A DNA stretch of 32,171 bases from Clostridia bacterium (GCA_017559995.1 JAFYPP010000008.1:1-32171); one strand, 5' to 3'; shown: positions 16,953-23,605, counted from the first letter of the stretch. The notes: generated by a model not told the origin, from the letters alone. Numbers and translations: made by a program.

Positions 16953-16994
16953 GATAATAAATAACCTCCCTTCGTCGAAGTGACGGCGGGAGGT
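16953..16994 (-). terminator. Hairpin after the small lipoprotein gene, probable terminator
   Basis: Outer stem ACCTCCC / GGGAGGT (16964-16970, 16988-16994) and inner stem CGTC / GACG, separated by a 2x2 internal loop; on the minus strand an AT-rich tail (TTATTTATTAT) follows. It starts 36 bases after the stop codon at 17031. Confidence 0.5.
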
Positions 16995-17030
16995 ATATTC
17001 ATGGGCCACAACTGTTCGATAAATTGGAAT

Positions 17031-17345
17031 TTAACCACCAGGGCGATAACCGTCCTCGCAGGAAACCGCCATTCCGTTTTCATCAAACGCAATAAAAAAC
17101 AGAACTTCTGGTGAGGTTTCCCAAAATCCTACTTGCGGTTCTTTTATCGTATAACCACATCTACAGTTTTTATATAACCCATCTTCGCTTACAGGCATAA
17201 GAACACAATCAAAGCGGCCATATTCTTTTTCTATTTCTGCAGACGATTTTCCTATGAATTGTTCTTCCTTATACTTGGCATTGCATCCTACAATGGATAG
17301 CAGAAATACAGCACAAACGAGAATTGCTGCTATTTTCTTTTTCAT
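17031..17345 (-). CDS. Small putative lipoprotein of unknown function
   Basis: A 104-residue product with a lipoprotein signal: MKKKIAAILVCAVFLLS followed by the lipobox IVGC, so Cys21 would be lipidated and the rest exposed outside the membrane. The mature part has FIGKSSAEIEKEYGRFD, CRCGYTIKEPQVGF and FFIAFDENG, ending YRPGG. I recognise no characterised function, although GKSSAEIEKEYG resembles the start of small BLIP/SmpA-like folds. Codon use is AT-rich compared with every neighbour. GGAGGT lies 7 bases before the ATG. Its leader appears to be interrupted by the element at 17377-17883; the original promoter is probably the one at 17908-17936. Confidence 0.7.
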   Translation of the reverse strand: MKKKIAAILVCAVFLLSIVGCNAKYKEEQFIGKSSAEIEKEYGRFDCVLMPVSEDGLYKNCRCGYTIKEPQVGFWETSPEVLFFIAFDENGMAVSCEDGYRPGG

Positions 17346-17364
17346 AGGATTACCTCCGCTCTAT

Positions 17365-17376
17365 AAATTCAAGTTT
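17365..17376. repeat. Left copy of a 12-bp direct repeat (candidate target-site duplication)
   Basis: AAATTCAAGTTT, identical and in the same orientation to 17884-17895. It lies 23 bases outside the left hairpin end. Confidence 0.65.
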
Positions 17377-17399
17377 TCCGCACTGGCGAGGAAGCGCCC

Positions 17400-17459
17400 A
17401 AGGCTCCCTTGTGTAAAGGGAGCTGTCAAAAATCTTCTGATTTTTGACTGAGGGATTGT
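17400..17459 (+). repeat. Left element end: two hairpins plus GAGGGATTGT
   Basis: Outer hairpin CTCCCTT-GTGTA-AAGGGAG (17404-17422), inner hairpin GTCAAAAATC-TTCT-GATTTTTGAC (17425-17448), then the conserved GAGGGATTGT ending at 17459. The inner hairpin and terminal motif encode the C-terminus of the DUF559 protein on the minus strand. Confidence 0.8.
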
Positions 17460-17803
17460 CTTACCGCAGCATCGATATACGCACAAACACCACGAAAATT
17501 ATGCATAACCTCATTATTCGGAATACGAATTACAGTTAAACCATAGCCTTCCAGGAAAGCGGTACGTTCTGCATCTTTCTCAGCATTGATATCCTCATAG
17601 TGCTGAGAGCCATCCAATTCAATTACCAGTTTTGCTTCAGCACTATAAAAGTCAGCAATGTACTTTCCTAATACTTTTTGTCTGGAAAAACGAACAGGGT
17701 AGGAGCGAAGAAAATCATACCACAGATGCCGCTCTTCTTTTGTCATATCTTTTCGCAGTTGTTTTGCAAAAGGCACTAACTGCTTATTATGCTTTGACTG
17801 CAT
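17426..17803 (-). CDS. DUF559 domain endonuclease-like protein (Vsr/PD-(D/E)xK fold)
   Basis: A 125-residue protein with the DUF559 pattern: an N-terminal helix MTKEERHLWYDFLR (20-33), then FSRQKVLGKYIADFY with Asp51, then KLVIELDGSQH with Glu62, Asp64 and His68, and TVIRIPNNEV. These acidic residues match the metal site of Vsr-like very-short-patch nucleases. The ATG at 17803 was chosen over one 11 codons earlier because GGAGGG lies 7 bases before it, inside the right repeat end. The last 11 residues (RQSLSQKSEDF) are encoded by the left end, so the gene spans the element from end to end. DNA cleavage is inferred from the fold family. Codon use is AT-rich relative to neighbours. Confidence 0.85.
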   Translation of the reverse strand: MQSKHNKQLVPFAKQLRKDMTKEERHLWYDFLRSYPVRFSRQKVLGKYIADFYSAEAKLVIELDGSQHYEDINAEKDAERTAFLEGYGLTVIRIPNNEVMHNFRGVCAYIDAAVRQSLSQKSEDF

Positions 17804-17804
17804 T

Positions 17805-17860
17805 ACAATCCCTCCGTCACGGCTTCGCCGTGCCACCTCCCTTTACACAAGGGAGGCTTT
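17805..17860 (-). repeat. Right element end: two hairpins plus GAGGGATTGT (inverted relative to the left)
   Basis: Read on the minus strand it has the same 19-base outer hairpin as the left end, then a different inner hairpin CACGGC-GAA-GCCGTG, then GGAGGGATTGT, one base before the DUF559 start codon. The outer and terminal parts are identical to the left end; the inner stem differs in sequence but still pairs. Confidence 0.8.
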
Positions 17861-17883
17861 CGTGCGGTGCGAATCTGTTAGAC

Positions 17884-17895
17884 AAATTCAAGTTT
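17884..17895. repeat. Right copy of the 12-bp direct repeat
   Basis: AAATTCAAGTTT, 23 bases outside the right hairpin end and 12 bases downstream (minus strand) of the -10 at 17908. Confidence 0.65.
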
Positions 17896-17907
17896 ATCGT
17901 TCTGTTT

Positions 17908-17936
17908 ATTTTATCATATTTTTCGATCTGCCTCAA
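17908..17936 (-). promoter_or_regulatory. Promoter reading into the DUF559 element and lipoprotein gene
   Basis: Minus-strand TTGAGG (17931-17936), 17 bases, TAAAAT (17908-17913) preceded by TGA. It lies outside the element; its transcript would start near 17901 and cross the right repeat end. Confidence 0.65.
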
Positions 17937-17992
17937 TGCTTGGTAAAATTGTCGGAGTTGGAATCTATCAGTCCAAACGCAAAAAGGGACGG

Positions 17993-18021
17993 TTGACGGG
18001 GCGGCCGGCCTTTGATACACT
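17993..18021 (+). promoter_or_regulatory. Promoter for the GNAT gene
   Basis: TTGACG (17993-17998), 17 bases, TACACT (18016-18021); ribosome site GGAGGT at 18041-18046. Confidence 0.7.
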
Positions 18022-18051
18022 GTAACCAGCAAACCGTTTTGGAGGTGCCTT

Positions 18052-18608
18052 ATGATCGAAACCAACCGCCTGCTTCTGCGTCCCTTTGTGACGCAGGATG
18101 CTGCTGATCTGCTGGAATATCTCCGGGAACCCTGGTCAACTGCTTTGCCTGTATGAAGCTGAACAGCCTTGCGGAGGCCGAGGCCGCCGTGCTGGAGCGC
18201 GGTGCCCGCCCGGAGTACTGCTTTGCCATCGTTTTGAAGGAAAGCGGAAAGGTCATCGGTGAGATCGACGGCCATTTGGAATCGGCCAGCCCGGAGGAAA
18301 ACGCGCCTTGCGACACCTTCAGCCCCTGCTGGATGCTGAACAAAGCGTATTACGGCAAGGGCTACGCCTTTGAGGCGGCACAGGCCTTCTTCGACTATCT
18401 CTTCGGCGAAAAGGGCATCCGCCGCGTCTATGCCTATACCGAGGATTACAATCTGCCCAGCCAGCATCTGTGTGAAAAACTGGGTATGCGGCGTGAAGGA
18501 ATGTTTTTGGAGTTCGTATCCTTCGTGAACAATGCCGACGGCACGCCCCTGTACGAAAACACCTGCCAGTACGCCATTCTGAAACGGGAATGGGATGCGC
18601 GCAAATGA
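18052..18608 (+). pseudogene. GNAT acetyltransferase (RimJ/RimL-like), broken by a one-base frameshift
   Basis: The reading frame opens at ATG 18052, 5 bases after GGAGGT, with MIETNRLLLRPFVTQDAADL, a typical RimJ/RimL-type GNAT start, but stops at 18156. The rest of the domain continues in another frame to 18608: LVNCFACMKLN, IGEIDGHLE, YYGKGYAFEAAQAFFDYLF (acetyl-CoA loop), and SQHLCEKLGMRREGMFLEF. Restoring one C in the CCC run at 18130-18132 gives REP-LVNCFACMKLN and a continuous 185-residue protein of normal length. Either the gene is a recent pseudogene or the base was lost in sequencing. The downstream part alone (ATG 18153) lacks the first strand and helix and has no ribosome site. 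Confidence 0.8.
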
Positions 18609-18610
18609 AA

Positions 18611-18640
18611 AAAAGACCGCCGTCGGGCGGTCTTTTCGTT
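18611..18640. terminator. Bidirectional terminator between GNAT and acetate transporter
   Basis: Stem AAAAGACCGCC / GGCGGTCTTTT with loop GTCG and T-runs on both strands. Confidence 0.9.
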
Positions 18641-18647
18641 TGTTTGC

Positions 18648-19202
18648 TTACAGGGGCATGACGGTCTTGCCGTAGACCTCGTTGAGGACCTGGGCAAAGG
18701 CGGCGTACAGAGCGGAAGCGCCGCAGAAGATGCCGACCACACCGGCAACGGTGGTGATGGCATGGATGTGGGTGAAGTCACCGGCAGCCAGCAGGAAGAA
18801 CAGCAGGGTCAGAGAGCCGAAGACCACCTGGTTGGCGCGGGTCTGCTTCAGGGTGCCCACGAACATGAACAGAGTGAAGACGCCCCACAGCAGCAGGTAC
18901 CAGGCCAGAGAGGTCTTGTCAGCGGCCTCGATGCCGGTGAAGGGATTCCACCAGATGAGGATCAGAGACCACCAGAAGCAGCCGTAGGCGGTGAAGGCGG
19001 TGGCGCCGAAGGTGTTGTTGTTCTTGAACTCCATGACGCCGGCGATGATCTGAGCCAGGCCGCCCAGAGCGAAGCCCATGGCGACGATGACGGCGGACAG
19101 GGGCAGCAGGCCGCTGTTGTGCAGGTTCAGCAGGATGGTGGTCATGCCGAAGCCCAGCAGGCCCAGAGGCGCGGGATTGGCTTCTTTGTGCAGGTTGGAC
19201 AT
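18648..19202 (-). CDS. SatP/YaaH-type acetate-succinate transporter (GPR1/FUN34 family)
   Basis: A 184-residue protein with six hydrophobic helices. The family signature is visible near the start, [14 protein letters not shown], followed by LHNSGL, and later [14 protein letters not shown]. Members such as E. coli SatP and yeast Ady2 carry acetate, and in some cases succinate, across the plasma membrane. The ATG at 19202 is preceded by GGAGGA at 8 bases; longer readings run through the promoter region. In a fermentative anaerobe it may work in acetate efflux or uptake; direction cannot be told. Its own promoter and a shared terminator mark it as a single-gene unit. Confidence 0.93.
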   Translation of the reverse strand: MSNLHKEANPAPLGLLGFGMTTILLNLHNSGLLPLSAVIVAMGFALGGLAQIIAGVMEFKNNNTFGATAFTAYGCFWWSLILIWWNPFTGIEAADKTSLAWYLLLWGVFTLFMFVGTLKQTRANQVVFGSLTLLFFLLAAGDFTHIHAITTVAGVVGIFCGASALYAAFAQVLNEVYGKTVMPL

Positions 19203-19265
19203 TGGTTTTTCCTCCAAATTTTTATTTCTTTTCCGTAGGTACGGGGGATGGCGCGCAATATGTCG

Positions 19266-19295
19266 AATATAGCATAAAATACCGCTGTTTGTCAA
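19266..19295 (-). promoter_or_regulatory. Promoter for the acetate transporter gene
   Basis: Consensus TTGACA (19290-19295), 18 bases, TATATT (19266-19271) preceded by TGC, on the minus strand. Confidence 0.75.
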
Positions 19296-19300
19296 CATGA

Positions 19301-19329
19301 TTGACGGCGGTGTTTTTCCGTGGTAAACT
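19301..19329 (+). promoter_or_regulatory. Promoter for the beta-lactamase-fold hydrolase gene
   Basis: TTGACG (19301-19306), 17 bases, TAAACT (19324-19329). The divergent transporter promoter lies only five bases away. Confidence 0.7.
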
Positions 19330-19369
19330 GGCAGCAGATACTTTGATTTTACAAAGGAGGCTCCTTTTT

Positions 19370-20800
19370 ATGAGTGAAAAACTGCTGACTGCCGCTTTGG
19401 ACAAGGCCCTGGCCCGTGTGACCGAGGAAACCGGTCTGGTGGGCGGCGTTGTCAACGTCATCCGCGGCGGCAAGATCGCTTATACCTATGAATACGGCTA
19501 CGCCGACCGGGAAAACAAGCTGCCCATGACCCAGGACACCCTGTTTGATGTGGCTTCCACCTCCAAGGCCTGGACCGTCATGCTGGCCGCCCAGTGCGTG
19601 GACGACGGTCTGCTGGATTGGGACGAGCCCATCAAGAACCACATCCCCGAGTTCACCATGGTGGACAAGTACGCCGGTGACCATCTGTCCGCCCGTGACA
19701 CCGCCAGCCACCGTTCCGGTCTGCCCGGTCACGACTTCCTGCGGGAAAAGATCTACGGCGACCGCAGGAACCTGATGGAAAAGACCGCCTTTTTGGAGCC
19801 CAACGTGGGCTTCCGCTCCAAGTACCAGTACAACAACCATATGTTCATCCTGCTGGGTTATCTGGTGGAGCAGTGCCGCGGCGGTGAGCTGTGGGAGGAC
19901 CAGATCGTGGAGCGCATCGCCAAGCCTCTGGGCATTGACCAGATCCGCATCCGCGGCATGATGAAGGACATGGATCAGGTTGCCCCTGCCCTGCCCTATT
20001 GCTCCGACGGCTTCAAGACCGAGCGCTGCGGCTACGCCAACAACTATCACAGCGCCCCCTGCGGCGGTATCCGCATCAGCATGAAGAACATGGCCAAGTG
20101 GATCGCCGCCATGAGCCGCGGCGGTGTCACCGAAAGCGGCGCCCGTCTGTGTTCCGAACAGCAGTACAACGAGATCATCTCCCCTGTCATTTCCGCTCCC
20201 GAAGAGGATTGCGGCTGGCTGAAGAACTGCAGTTACGCCCAGGGCTGGCTCAACGCCGACTACAAGGGCAACAACGTGGTGTTCCACAGCGGCGGCCTCA
20301 CCGGCTTCAACACCCAGGTGGGCTTCCTGCCCGGTCAGGACTGCGGCTATGTCATGTGCTTCAACACCGGCAGCACCCCCGCCCACCGCATCGCCCGTGC
20401 CATCGTGCTGGATTATCTCACCTCCGGCGATCCCGAGGCCAGCTGGGAAGAACTGTTTGACGGCTGGAAGGCCGACCGTGACGCCATGCACGAAAAACTG
20501 AAGGCCAACAAGGTGGGCAAGCCCACCACCGCCGCCACCCATCCCTTCCTGGTGGGTTCCTTCCGCCATCCCGCTTACGAGACCTTTGACATCGCCGAGC
20601 AGGACGGCATCCTGACCTTCAGTTACGGCGACTTCACCGCCCGACTGATGGAGGAGCAGGACGGCTCCATCGTGGGTTACTCCGGCGTGCTGGACGGCCT
20701 CACCCCCGCCGGCATCGAGCTGTTCCCCCAGGACAACGGCGACCTGCTCATGCGTAACCCCGACAGCGGCGGCCTCAAGCTGCTGTTCGTCAAGGAATAA
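19370..20800 (+). CDS. Class C beta-lactamase-fold serine hydrolase
   Basis: A 476-residue protein of the beta-lactamase/transpeptidase-like family (Pfam Beta-lactamase). The nucleophile motif S-x-x-K is Ser63-Thr-Ser-Lys66 in DVASTSKAW; the Y-x-N element is in KYQYNNHMFILLGY; the third box is FHSGGLTGFN near residue 305. Residues from about 400 on form an extra C-terminal beta domain seen in many esterase-like members. There is no signal peptide, so it is probably a cytosolic esterase or D-amino-acid peptidase rather than a beta-lactam resistance enzyme. The ATG at 19370 has AAAGGAGG 9 bases upstream; a TTG at 19301 is rejected because it coincides with the promoter -35. Confidence 0.9.
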   Translation: MSEKLLTAALDKALARVTEETGLVGGVVNVIRGGKIAYTYEYGYADRENKLPMTQDTLFDVASTSKAWTVMLAAQCVDDGLLDWDEPIKNHIPEFTMVDKYAGDHLSARDTASHRSGLPGHDFLREKIYGDRRNLMEKTAFLEPNVGFRSKYQYNNHMFILLGYLVEQCRGGELWEDQIVERIAKPLGIDQIRIRGMMKDMDQVAPALPYCSDGFKTERCGYANNYHSAPCGGIRISMKNMAKWIAAMSRGGVTESGARLCSEQQYNEIISPVISAPEEDCGWLKNCSYAQGWLNADYKGNNVVFHSGGLTGFNTQVGFLPGQDCGYVMCFNTGSTPAHRIARAIVLDYLTSGDPEASWEELFDGWKADRDAMHEKLKANKVGKPTTAATHPFLVGSFRHPAYETFDIAEQDGILTFSYGDFTARLMEEQDGSIVGYSGVLDGLTPAGIELFPQDNGDLLMRNPDSGGLKLLFVKE

Positions 20801-20810
20801 CGAATAAAGA

Positions 20811-20838
20811 AAAGCACCCCGGACGGGGTGCTTTTTTT
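20811..20838. terminator. Bidirectional terminator between hydrolase and radical SAM genes
   Basis: Stem AAAGCACCCC / GGGGTGCTTT with loop GGAC and a long T-run; same stem core as 12457-12485. Confidence 0.9.
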
Positions 20839-20839
20839 G

Positions 20840-21718
20840 TTACACTTTTTCGATCCAGCGGAGATCGTAGGGCTCAAAGACCACCTTGCGGTAGGCATCC
20901 ACGTCCAGCTTCACGCCGGTCCAGTCGGAGTGGATCTCGCCGGTCTGCTTGATGAGGATGTCGTACAGGATGTCGTAGGTGACACCGTCCTCGCCCTCCT
21001 CCACGATGGTGGAATAGGGCAGGGTCTTGTGATAGGTCAGCTCCAGGCCGTTGAAATCGAAGTGGAAGCCGCAGCGCATACGGCAGCCGTCCAGGCCGGT
21101 GTAGCGAGCGATCTCGCACAGATGCTGGTAGATCTTGTCGTGCTCCCGGTCATAGAGGTTTTCCGGCGTGGTGTCGGTGTAGTCGAAGCGGAACTGGATG
21201 GAACGGTCCAGTTTCTGGATGCGCTCGATATAGGGCACCAGCTGATGGCGGGGATAATCCCGGAACAGCACGCAGTTGATGCGCACGGGCACGGGCATAC
21301 GGGCCAGCAGTTCGTCGCCGGACTCCTTGACGTACTTCACCAGATGACGGGACACGTTGATGCAGGTGATCTTATCCTTGTTCTTTTCGGCGAAGGCCAC
21401 GATATCGTCCTCGGTGACGCCGTTCAGCAGGGGCAGGGTGGTGTTGATATACACCTTGTGGGTGGTGGGAATGGTGTCCAGCATCACCTGCAGAGAGGCC
21501 AGATTGGCGAAGGGCTCGCCGCCGGTGAACACGAAGTCGCATTCGGGGGTGATGGCGTCCATGGTGCGGATGCTGTCGCAGATAGCCTCCAGGCTGAAGC
21601 CGGTCATATCGGCATATTCTTTTTTATTGATACAGAACGGACAGTTGTTGCCGCAGTCGTAAGGCACGAAGATGGTGACGGTGGCGCCCCCTGCCCGGGT
21701 CTTGTAAGGATTGCTCAT
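20840..21718 (-). CDS. Radical SAM protein of unknown substrate
   Basis: A 292-residue enzyme with the [4Fe-4S] cysteines Cys22, Cys26 and Cys29 in DCGNNCPFCINKKEY (CX3CX2C) and the SAM-binding FTGGEPF motif at about residues 64-70. IYINTT-like strands follow in the order of a partial TIM barrel. Two more cysteines near residue 205 (CRMRCGFHFDF) could hold an auxiliary site but are too few for a SPASM domain. It has its own promoter; only a weak AAGGT site about 13 bases before the ATG is visible. There is no nearby peptide or glycyl-radical enzyme gene to suggest a target. Family certain, reaction unknown. Confidence 0.85.
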   Translation of the reverse strand: MSNPYKTRAGGATVTIFVPYDCGNNCPFCINKKEYADMTGFSLEAICDSIRTMDAITPECDFVFTGGEPFANLASLQVMLDTIPTTHKVYINTTLPLLNGVTEDDIVAFAEKNKDKITCINVSRHLVKYVKESGDELLARMPVPVRINCVLFRDYPRHQLVPYIERIQKLDRSIQFRFDYTDTTPENLYDREHDKIYQHLCEIARYTGLDGCRMRCGFHFDFNGLELTYHKTLPYSTIVEEGEDGVTYDILYDILIKQTGEIHSDWTGVKLDVDAYRKVVFEPYDLRWIEKV

Positions 21719-21758
21719 GTTATTGACATCTACCTTTTTTCAAAAACGTTCACATCTT

Positions 21759-21787
21759 ATTGTAACCACGGAACAGAAAAAAGTCAA
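21759..21787 (-). promoter_or_regulatory. Promoter for the radical SAM gene
   Basis: Minus-strand TTGACT (21782-21787), 17 bases, TACAAT (21759-21764). Confidence 0.75.
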
Positions 21788-21793
21788 GTTTTC

Positions 21794-21824
21794 AGCCGGG
21801 ATAATATGGAAAAATCCTGCGGCT
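21794..21824 (-). terminator. Possible weak terminator after the sensor kinase gene
   Basis: AGCCG..GGAT and ATCC..CGGCT pair as nine base pairs with a two-base bulge and an 11-base loop; the T-rich tail begins only several bases later and doubles as the radical SAM -35 region. Tentative. Confidence 0.35.
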
Positions 21825-21826
21825 TT

Positions 21827-22858
21827 TCAGTTTTTGGGCAGGGTGACGGTGAAGGTGCTGCCCTGTCCGGGGGCGCTTTTCACCGCGACGGTGCCGCCGC
21901 ACAGCTGCACGATGCGCTTTACCAGCGGCAGGCCCAGGCCGGTGCCCTCCTGCTTGCGGGAGGGGTCGCCCTGATAGAACTTATCAAAAATATGCCGCTG
22001 CACGTCGGCGGTCATGCCCGGGCCGCGGTCGGTGACCGCAAAGACCACCCGGCCGCCCTGCTCCCGCAGGGTCACCGTCAGGGGCGCGCCGCCGGGGCTG
22101 AACTTGATGGCGTTGCTGAGGAGGTTGCTCCACACGTGGTACATCAGATTTTCACTGCCGTTGAACTTCAGGGGCGGGAGGTCTACCTCCAGCTGCAGAT
22201 CCTTGGGGCCCCAAAGGGGTTCCAGCCCCACCAGCACCTGACGGATCTGCTCGTCCAACCAGAAGGGTGCCTTTTCCACGGCGGTGGTCTGCTGCTCCAG
22301 CTTAGACAGCATGAGCATATTGCTCACCAGAGCGGACAGGCGGCCGGCGCTGTCCATGATGCGCTGGACGCAGTCGGTGCGTTCTTCCGCCGACAGTTCG
22401 TGATCCTGCAGCAGCATGGCATAGCCCTCGATGGTGGTGAGGGGAGTCTTGAACTCATGGGACACGTTGGCGATGAAATCTGACCGCAGGGTCTCGATGG
22501 TAGACAGTTCCCGGGCCATGGTGTTGAAGCTCTGGTAGGTGTCCCGGTACTCCTCGATGGCGCCGTCATAGGTCAGATTAAGGTCAAAATCGCCCCTGGC
22601 GATCTGTCGGGAGGCCTCGCTGAGCCGGGCCACCGGCGCCAGAACCACACGGCTCATGATCAGCGACAGCAGCGCCGCCACGGCGGCGATGGCCACCGCC
22701 ACGCACAGAATGACCACGGCGGTGGTGGAGTCGGTGATGTCAAAGGCAAACAGCAGCACTGCCACCAGCGTGGCCACGGCGGCGGCCGACAGGATGATGA
22801 CGCAGGACAGGAACAGCCAGCGGGTACGCCGGTTGCTGCGCAGTCGTACTTTAGCCAT
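21827..22858 (-). CDS. Membrane sensor histidine kinase
   Basis: A 343-residue kinase. Two helices at about 15-38 and 46-69 are joined by only a few outside residues, so the signal is probably sensed in or at the membrane. A HAMP domain follows (about 70-122), then the H-box SHEFKTPL with His134, the N-box around NLLSNAIKF, and the ATP lid DRGPGM and GTGLGLPLVKRIV. It phosphorylates the response regulator encoded just upstream, whose stop it overlaps by eight bases (coupled translation). No transporter target is adjacent, unlike BceS-type systems, so the signal is unknown. Confidence 0.95.
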   Translation of the reverse strand: MAKVRLRSNRRTRWLFLSCVIILSAAAVATLVAVLLFAFDITDSTTAVVILCVAVAIAAVAALLSLIMSRVVLAPVARLSEASRQIARGDFDLNLTYDGAIEEYRDTYQSFNTMARELSTIETLRSDFIANVSHEFKTPLTTIEGYAMLLQDHELSAEERTDCVQRIMDSAGRLSALVSNMLMLSKLEQQTTAVEKAPFWLDEQIRQVLVGLEPLWGPKDLQLEVDLPPLKFNGSENLMYHVWSNLLSNAIKFSPGGAPLTVTLREQGGRVVFAVTDRGPGMTADVQRHIFDKFYQGDPSRKQEGTGLGLPLVKRIVQLCGGTVAVKSAPGQGSTFTVTLPKN

Positions 22859-23528
22859 TTTTCCGCACCGCCTTATATCCCAGGCCGCGGACGGTAACGA
22901 TCTCCAGGTCGGGGTTCTCCCGGAGGCGTTCCCGCAGACGGCCCACGTGGACGTCCACCGTGTGGACGTCGCTTTCGGAATCGGGGCCCCAGATATCCTC
23001 CATCAGCTGCTGCCGGGTGAATATGCGGCCGGGATAGGAGGCCAGCTTATACAGCAGCTGGAACTCCTTCTGGGGCAGGATCTGGGTGTTGTCCCGGCAC
23101 CGCAGGGTAAAGCCGTCGAACTCCAGCACGGTGCTGCCCACCGTCTGCCGGCGGTCGGAGATCATCTTGGTCCGGCGCAAAAGGGCGTTGATGCGCAGCA
23201 CCATCTCGTTGACGTTTACCGGTTTGACCATAAAGTCATCGGTGCCCGACAAAAAGCCCAGCTGCATATCCTGGAACCGGTCCTTGGCGGTGATCATCAG
23301 CACGGGGATCTGGATGCCGCTTTCCCGCAGGGTCTGCACCAGTTCATAGCCGTCCATGCGGGGCATCATAATATCGGAAACGATGAGGTCCACCACTTCC
23401 CGCTCCAGGGCCTCCAGGGCCTCCTGGCCGTCGGCCACCGGAATGGGGGTGAAGCCCGAGCGCTGCAGCACCCGGCAGAACATCTGCCGCAGCTGAGCGT
23501 CGTCCTCGGCGATCAAAATCTGAAACAT
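22851..23528 (-). CDS. OmpR/PhoB-family response regulator
   Basis: A 225-residue regulator: receiver domain (1-120) with acidic pocket Glu8-Asp9-Asp10, phospho-acceptor Asp52 in VSDIMMP, Thr/Ala switch ITAKD and Lys in VKPVNV; then a winged-helix Trans_reg_C domain (about 130-222) with DVHVGRLRERL as recognition helix and GLGYKAV as wing. AAGGAGG is 6 bases before the ATG. The -35 of its promoter lies in a perfect inverted repeat (23579-23605), so either this protein or another factor probably controls it and perhaps the divergent degV gene. Confidence 0.95.
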   Translation of the reverse strand: MFQILIAEDDAQLRQMFCRVLQRSGFTPIPVADGQEALEALEREVVDLIVSDIMMPRMDGYELVQTLRESGIQIPVLMITAKDRFQDMQLGFLSGTDDFMVKPVNVNEMVLRINALLRRTKMISDRRQTVGSTVLEFDGFTLRCRDNTQILPQKEFQLLYKLASYPGRIFTRQQLMEDIWGPDSESDVHTVDVHVGRLRERLRENPDLEIVTVRGLGYKAVRKNG

Positions 23529-23555
23529 AATTCCCTCCTTGGGTCTGTTTCCTTG

Positions 23556-23583
23556 ATTGTATCATATCCAAAAAAAATATCAA
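23556..23583 (-). promoter_or_regulatory. Promoter for the two-component operon
   Basis: TTGATA (23578-23583), 16 bases, TACAAT (23556-23561) preceded by TGA, on the minus strand. Confidence 0.6.
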
Positions 23584-23605
23584 CAGAAGTTGAAGTTCTG
23601 TTGAT
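23579..23605. promoter_or_regulatory. Perfect inverted repeat, candidate operator between response regulator and degV
   Basis: ATCAACAGAA (23579-23588) and TTCTGTTGAT (23596-23605) are exact reverse complements around a 7-base spacer GTTGAAG. It overlaps the response-regulator -35 and lies in a divergent gap where no terminator is needed. Confidence 0.55.

Larger units (their letters stand above)
17377..17883 (-). mobile_element. Putative 507-bp element carrying a DUF559 endonuclease gene
   Basis: The unit has two-hairpin ends in inverted orientation (17400-17459 and 17805-17860), 23 bases of further sequence outside each, and then a perfect 12-bp direct repeat on both sides. Between the ends lies one gene, the DUF559 endonuclease. 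No transposase or integrase is present, so movement would need either the endonuclease (homing-like) or a trans-acting enzyme. It sits inside an AT-rich island and splits a promoter from the small lipoprotein gene. Seen: ends, repeats, gene. Inferred: mobility and the exact boundaries. Confidence 0.6.

Noticed and set aside
17404..17422. Outer hairpin of the left element end as a terminator of the DUF559 gene
   Set aside because: No T-run follows on either strand, and the same hairpin is found at the other end upstream of the gene.
18153..18608. Downstream GNAT reading frame as a complete short gene
   Set aside because: It lacks the first strand and helix of the fold and any ribosome site, whereas a one-base correction restores a full-length protein from 18052.
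19301..19369. TTG start for the beta-lactamase-fold hydrolase
   Set aside because: The TTG is the first base triplet of the promoter -35; ATG 19370 has a strong ribosome site.
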